A stretch of 10,396 nt of DNA from an uncultured Clostridia bacterium (lineage in GTDB: Bacteria > Bacillota > Clostridia > TANB77 > CAG-508). Within the stretch, counting starts at the first letter, position 1. Every line of letters begins with the position of its first letter. The notes below the pieces were generated by a model. It made no database searches, was not told where the DNA came from, and saw nothing but the letters and a program-made list of their open reading frames with translations. This document shows positions 8,301 through 10,396 of this stretch, piece by piece. Position numbers and translations under genes: made by a program. The stretch is taken from positions 1 to 10,396 of the forward strand of contig CALYBF010000045.1 of the NCBI GenBank assembly GCA_944393755.1, read 5' to 3'.

Positions 8301-8851
8301 AATACTTGTTCTTTAATTCCATTGTTTTGAATTTCTATATAATAGTCCTCTCCAAAAACTTTTTTATGCCATAAAGCAATTTCTTCTGCTTTTTCATTAT
8401 TACCATTTAAAAGAGCTTGATTTACACTTCCTGCTAAACAAGCACTTAAGCAAATAAGTCCTTCACTATATTTTTCTAATATTTCTAAATCTATACGTGG
8501 TTTATAATAATATCCTTCTGTAAAACCTAAAGAAACTAATTTACTTAAATTTTTATAACCTTGGTTATTTTTTGCAAGCAAAATTAGATGATTATATTTA
8601 TTATCAACATTAGGTTCTTTATCAAAACGACTTCTTGGTGCAACATAAACCTCACAACCAATAATAGGTTTTACACCTTCTTTTTTGCAAGCCTTATAAA
8701 AATCAATCGCACCATACATAACACCGTGGTCTGTAATTGCCATAGCATCCATCCCAAGTTCTTTTGCTCTAACTGGTAAATCTTTTATTCTATTTGCTCC
8801 ATCTAATAAACTAAATTCACTATGTATATGTAAATGTACAAACTCTGACAT
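5346..8851 (-). CDS. dnaE: DNA polymerase III alpha subunit, needs two +1 shifts
   Basis: This is the catalytic subunit of a replicative polymerase. Joined across two +1 shifts it is 1167 residues, the normal DnaE length. The PHP domain opens with HLHIHSEFS (residues 6-13) and AITDHG. The palm has GPGRGSGAGS and PDFDVDF (about 395-402). MVYQEQVM marks the following region and a C-terminal OB fold carries GRLSIRED. The first shift, at CGG 7321-7319, joins QASTHAC to GVVITKDPVD; the second, at CGG 5634-5632, joins ENIVLVD to GRLSIREDD and restores 95 C-terminal residues to TAA at 5346. The residue matching the third catalytic aspartate of the E. coli enzyme appears to be Glu550 (KMEFLGL). The start has AAAGGAG directly beside a REP-like pair. 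The gene is essential, so it must be decoded if the reads are correct. Confidence 0.95.
5632..5634 (-). other. In-frame CGG, second +1 shift site in dnaE
   Basis: The incoming frame reads GTA GAC CGG TAG and would stop immediately. Skipping one C gives GAC GGT AGA TTA AGT, that is D-G-R-L-S, the usual start of the last OB-fold strand. Here the site is CCGG, so either C may be the extra one. Confidence 0.87.
7319..7321 (-). other. In-frame CGG, first +1 shift site in dnaE
   Basis: The incoming frame reads CAT GCA TGC CGG AGT. Skipping one C gives H-A-C-G-V-V-I, matching the conserved HA-x-GVVI motif of DnaE. Removing the T of TGC instead would give H-A-A-G-V, so the exact extra base is ambiguous here, but a net +1 is certain. 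Confidence 0.85.
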
Positions 8852-8864
8852 AATTTCTCCTTTC

Positions 8865-8910
8865 GGGGACGTTTCTTTTGCGACTTTTTAGTCGCATTGG
8901 GGACAGACCT
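8865..8910 (+). repeat. REP-like palindromic element, copy R1
   Basis: The plus-strand copy runs from GGGGACGTTTC to GGGGACAGACCT around a hairpin TGCGACT-TTTT-AGTCGCA. It faces copy R2 six bases away, making an inverted pair like a BIME. It abuts the ribosome binding site of dnaE. Confidence 0.75.
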
Positions 8911-8916
8911 TTACTT

Positions 8917-8963
8917 AGATGTGTCCCGAATGCGACCTTTTGGTCGCAAAGGAAACGTCCCTA
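8917..8963 (-). repeat. REP-like palindromic element, copy R2
   Basis: In minus orientation this copy runs from GGGACGTTTC to GGGACACATCT, both blocks identical to copy L, but with the hairpin TGCGACC-AAAA-GGTCGCA. Its edge supplies or abuts the amylase stop codon TAG (8963-8961). With R1 the whole interval 8865-8962 can fold as one large cruciform. Confidence 0.78.
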
Positions 8964-10396
8964 TCCCTCAACCCATACTGAAGTTGATTTTCCTTTTACT
9001 TTGAATATTCCATATCCTTCGTTATCTATTATTACTTCTTCTGTACAATTTCCTAAACTGTCTATGTATTTTTCTCCTGCATATTGTTTTCCTATATACA
9101 TTTTCTTTTCTCCGTCTCCTGCATTTGATATTACTACTGCTAATCCTGATTGTAAATGTTCGAACTCTCCTTCTCTTGTAAAACCTATAAAGTTTTGATT
9201 ATCAAAATAGTCATGTTGTTCTCCATATGCTTTTTCTTTTCTTAATTCTATTAATGTTTTTAGGTCTTTCATTGGTTCTATATTATTATGTGGTATTCCA
9301 TAAAAATCCCCATAAAATACACAAGGATATCCTTCTTGTCTTAATAGAATTATACTATATGCTGCTTGTTTAAACCATGGTTCTACAAAACTTTCTAAAC
9401 TTTGTCCGAGGCTGTGTATCGTGGTTATCTACAAATGTTACTGCTTTACTTGAGTTTTCTTTTAATAATGTATGTTCTAATATTTTACTTAAATCATAAT
9501 TTTGGTCTTTTGATGCATTATAGAAATTATAGTGTAATGGCACATCAAATAATGATATTTCTCCTTCTGTTTCTGTTATATATCTATGTAATTTTGATAC
9601 ATCTCCGACTCCAATATTCTCCTACTGTGAATAAACCATCTCCTGTTTCTTTTCTTAAATTACGTATCCAGTCTCTGTAAAATAGAGCATTTATATGTTT
9701 TACCGCATCTAGTCTAAAGCCATTAACTTTTGTTTCCTCTAGATACCATTTTCCCCATTTATTACACTCTTCTACTACCTCTGGGTTTTTAAAGTCTAAA
9801 TCTGCTCCCATTAAATAATCATAGTTTCCGAATTCTTCATCTACTGCTACACTCCAGTCTTTATCTTTGAATTTAAAGATTGCGTGTTCTTTTGATTTTT
9901 CATCATAGTCTATTCCATCAAAATGTGTCCAATTCCACTCAAAGTCTGAATATTTATGTTTTCTCCCCGGAAATGTAAATTTTGTTGCAACTCTTACTGT
10001 TTCTTCTTTTGGCTCTTCTATATTATGATTTCCCCATTCTACTTTATTTGCTGGTATTGTTTGTAACATATCTGCTCCCATTTTATGGTTTAGCACTATA
10101 TCTGCATATGCTTCTATTCCAGCTTGATTTAATACTTGTATACAATTTAAGTATTCATCTTTTGACCCATATTTTGTTTTTATTGTTCCTTTTTGGTTAA
10201 ATTCTCCTAAATCATACACATCATAAACACCATAGCCTACTTCATCTTTTCCGCCTATTCCTTTATATGCTGGTGGAAGCCATAGAGCTGTTATTCCCAT
10301 ATCTGCTAATTCAGATGCGTTTTTTGCTATATCATTCCACAAGTTTTGATTACAATTCATATACCACTCAAAATATTGCATTATTATTCCATTTAT
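8961..10396 (-). CDS. Cytoplasmic GH13 alpha-amylase, 5' end missing, needs two +1 shifts
   Basis: This retaining alpha-glucanase hydrolyses alpha-1,4-glucans and resembles E. coli AmyA (GH13 subfamily 5). The readable part begins INGIIMQYFEWY, so only a few N-terminal residues lie outside; no room for a signal peptide is seen, though it cannot be excluded. Joined, about 477 residues are present. Visible motifs are WLPPAYKGIGG, ADIVLNHKMGAD, GFRLDAVKHI with the nucleophile Asp, GEYWS with the acid/base Glu, and FVDNHDTQP with the third Asp, ending SVWVEG. Shift one, at CGG 9607-9605, joins GEYWS to GDVSKLHRYI; shift two, at CGG 9408-9406, joins NHDTQP to GQSLESFVEPWFK. Each shift lies four residues after a catalytic acid. 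The gene is co-directional with dnaE, separated from it by the REP-like pair. Confidence 0.92.
9406..9408 (-). other. In-frame CGG, second +1 shift site in amylase
   Basis: The incoming frame reads CAG CCT CGG ACA. Skipping the C at 9408 gives CCT GGA CAA AGT TTA GAA, that is P-G-Q-S-L-E, the well-known HDTQPGQSLES motif of this amylase group. Confidence 0.9.
9605..9607 (-). other. In-frame CGG, first +1 shift site in amylase
   Basis: The incoming frame reads TGG AGT CGG AGA and stops nine codons after AGT. Skipping the C at 9607 gives AGT GGA GAT GTA TCA, that is S-G-D-V-S, continuing as the family does after the GEYWS motif. Confidence 0.87.

Noticed and set aside
8865..8963. REP-like hairpins as ordinary Rho-independent terminators
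   Set aside because: No T tract follows the stems on the minus strand, and the dnaE ribosome binding site follows immediately.
3210..9607. Plain pseudogenes or random sequencing errors as the cause of the frameshifts
   Set aside because: All six breaks share the same codon and phase, no stop-codon decay accompanies them, and dnaE is essential. A systematic artefact is still possible and is stated as the main alternative.

Overview
The window comes from a very AT-rich member of the Bacillota, most likely an uncultured clostridial lineage. The signs are the strong A/T bias, AGGAG-type ribosome binding sites, the DnaE type, the aminopeptidase P / elongation factor P neighbourhood and a tryptophanyl-tRNA synthetase with clostridial/Thermotoga-type cysteines. 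Nine of ten genes lie on the minus strand; one 47-codon gene lies on the plus strand. No tRNA, rRNA, CRISPR array or insertion-sequence transposase is visible.

Layout, right to left, which is the direction of most transcription. A cytoplasmic GH13 alpha-amylase enters from the right edge (8961-10396, 5' end missing). An inverted pair of REP-like palindromes follows (8865-8963), then dnaE (5346-8851) and a bidirectional terminator (5234-5261). A promoter near 5190-5223 starts a cluster: YqeG-type HAD phosphatase, type IV prepilin peptidase, M24 aminopeptidase P, efp (with its own possible promoter) and a coiled-coil zinc-ribbon protein, closed by a terminator at 1651-1683. Next come the small plus-strand gene (1508-1651), a 68-codon minus gene with a TTG start (1204-1410), and trpS (69-1079) with a good promoter (1141-1169). 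A third REP-like palindrome at 26-71 touches the trpS stop.

The main observation is a decoding rule. Four genes (amylase, dnaE, prepilin peptidase, M24 peptidase) are broken in the standard reading by six +1 frameshifts in total. At all six the in-frame codon is CGG, and skipping its C restores a glycine codon (GGA five times, GGT once) at a position where the family has glycine. I found 18 CGG trinucleotides on the sense strands of the genes. The six in frame all need the shift; the twelve out of frame need none. CGG is never needed as arginine. The simplest biological reading is that CGG is unassigned or read as part of a CGGN quadruplet, giving +1 frameshifting to glycine. Perkinsus mitochondria do something comparable at AGG. 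A systematic sequencing artefact is the main alternative, but the strict codon phase and the presence of two sites in the essential dnaE argue against random error.
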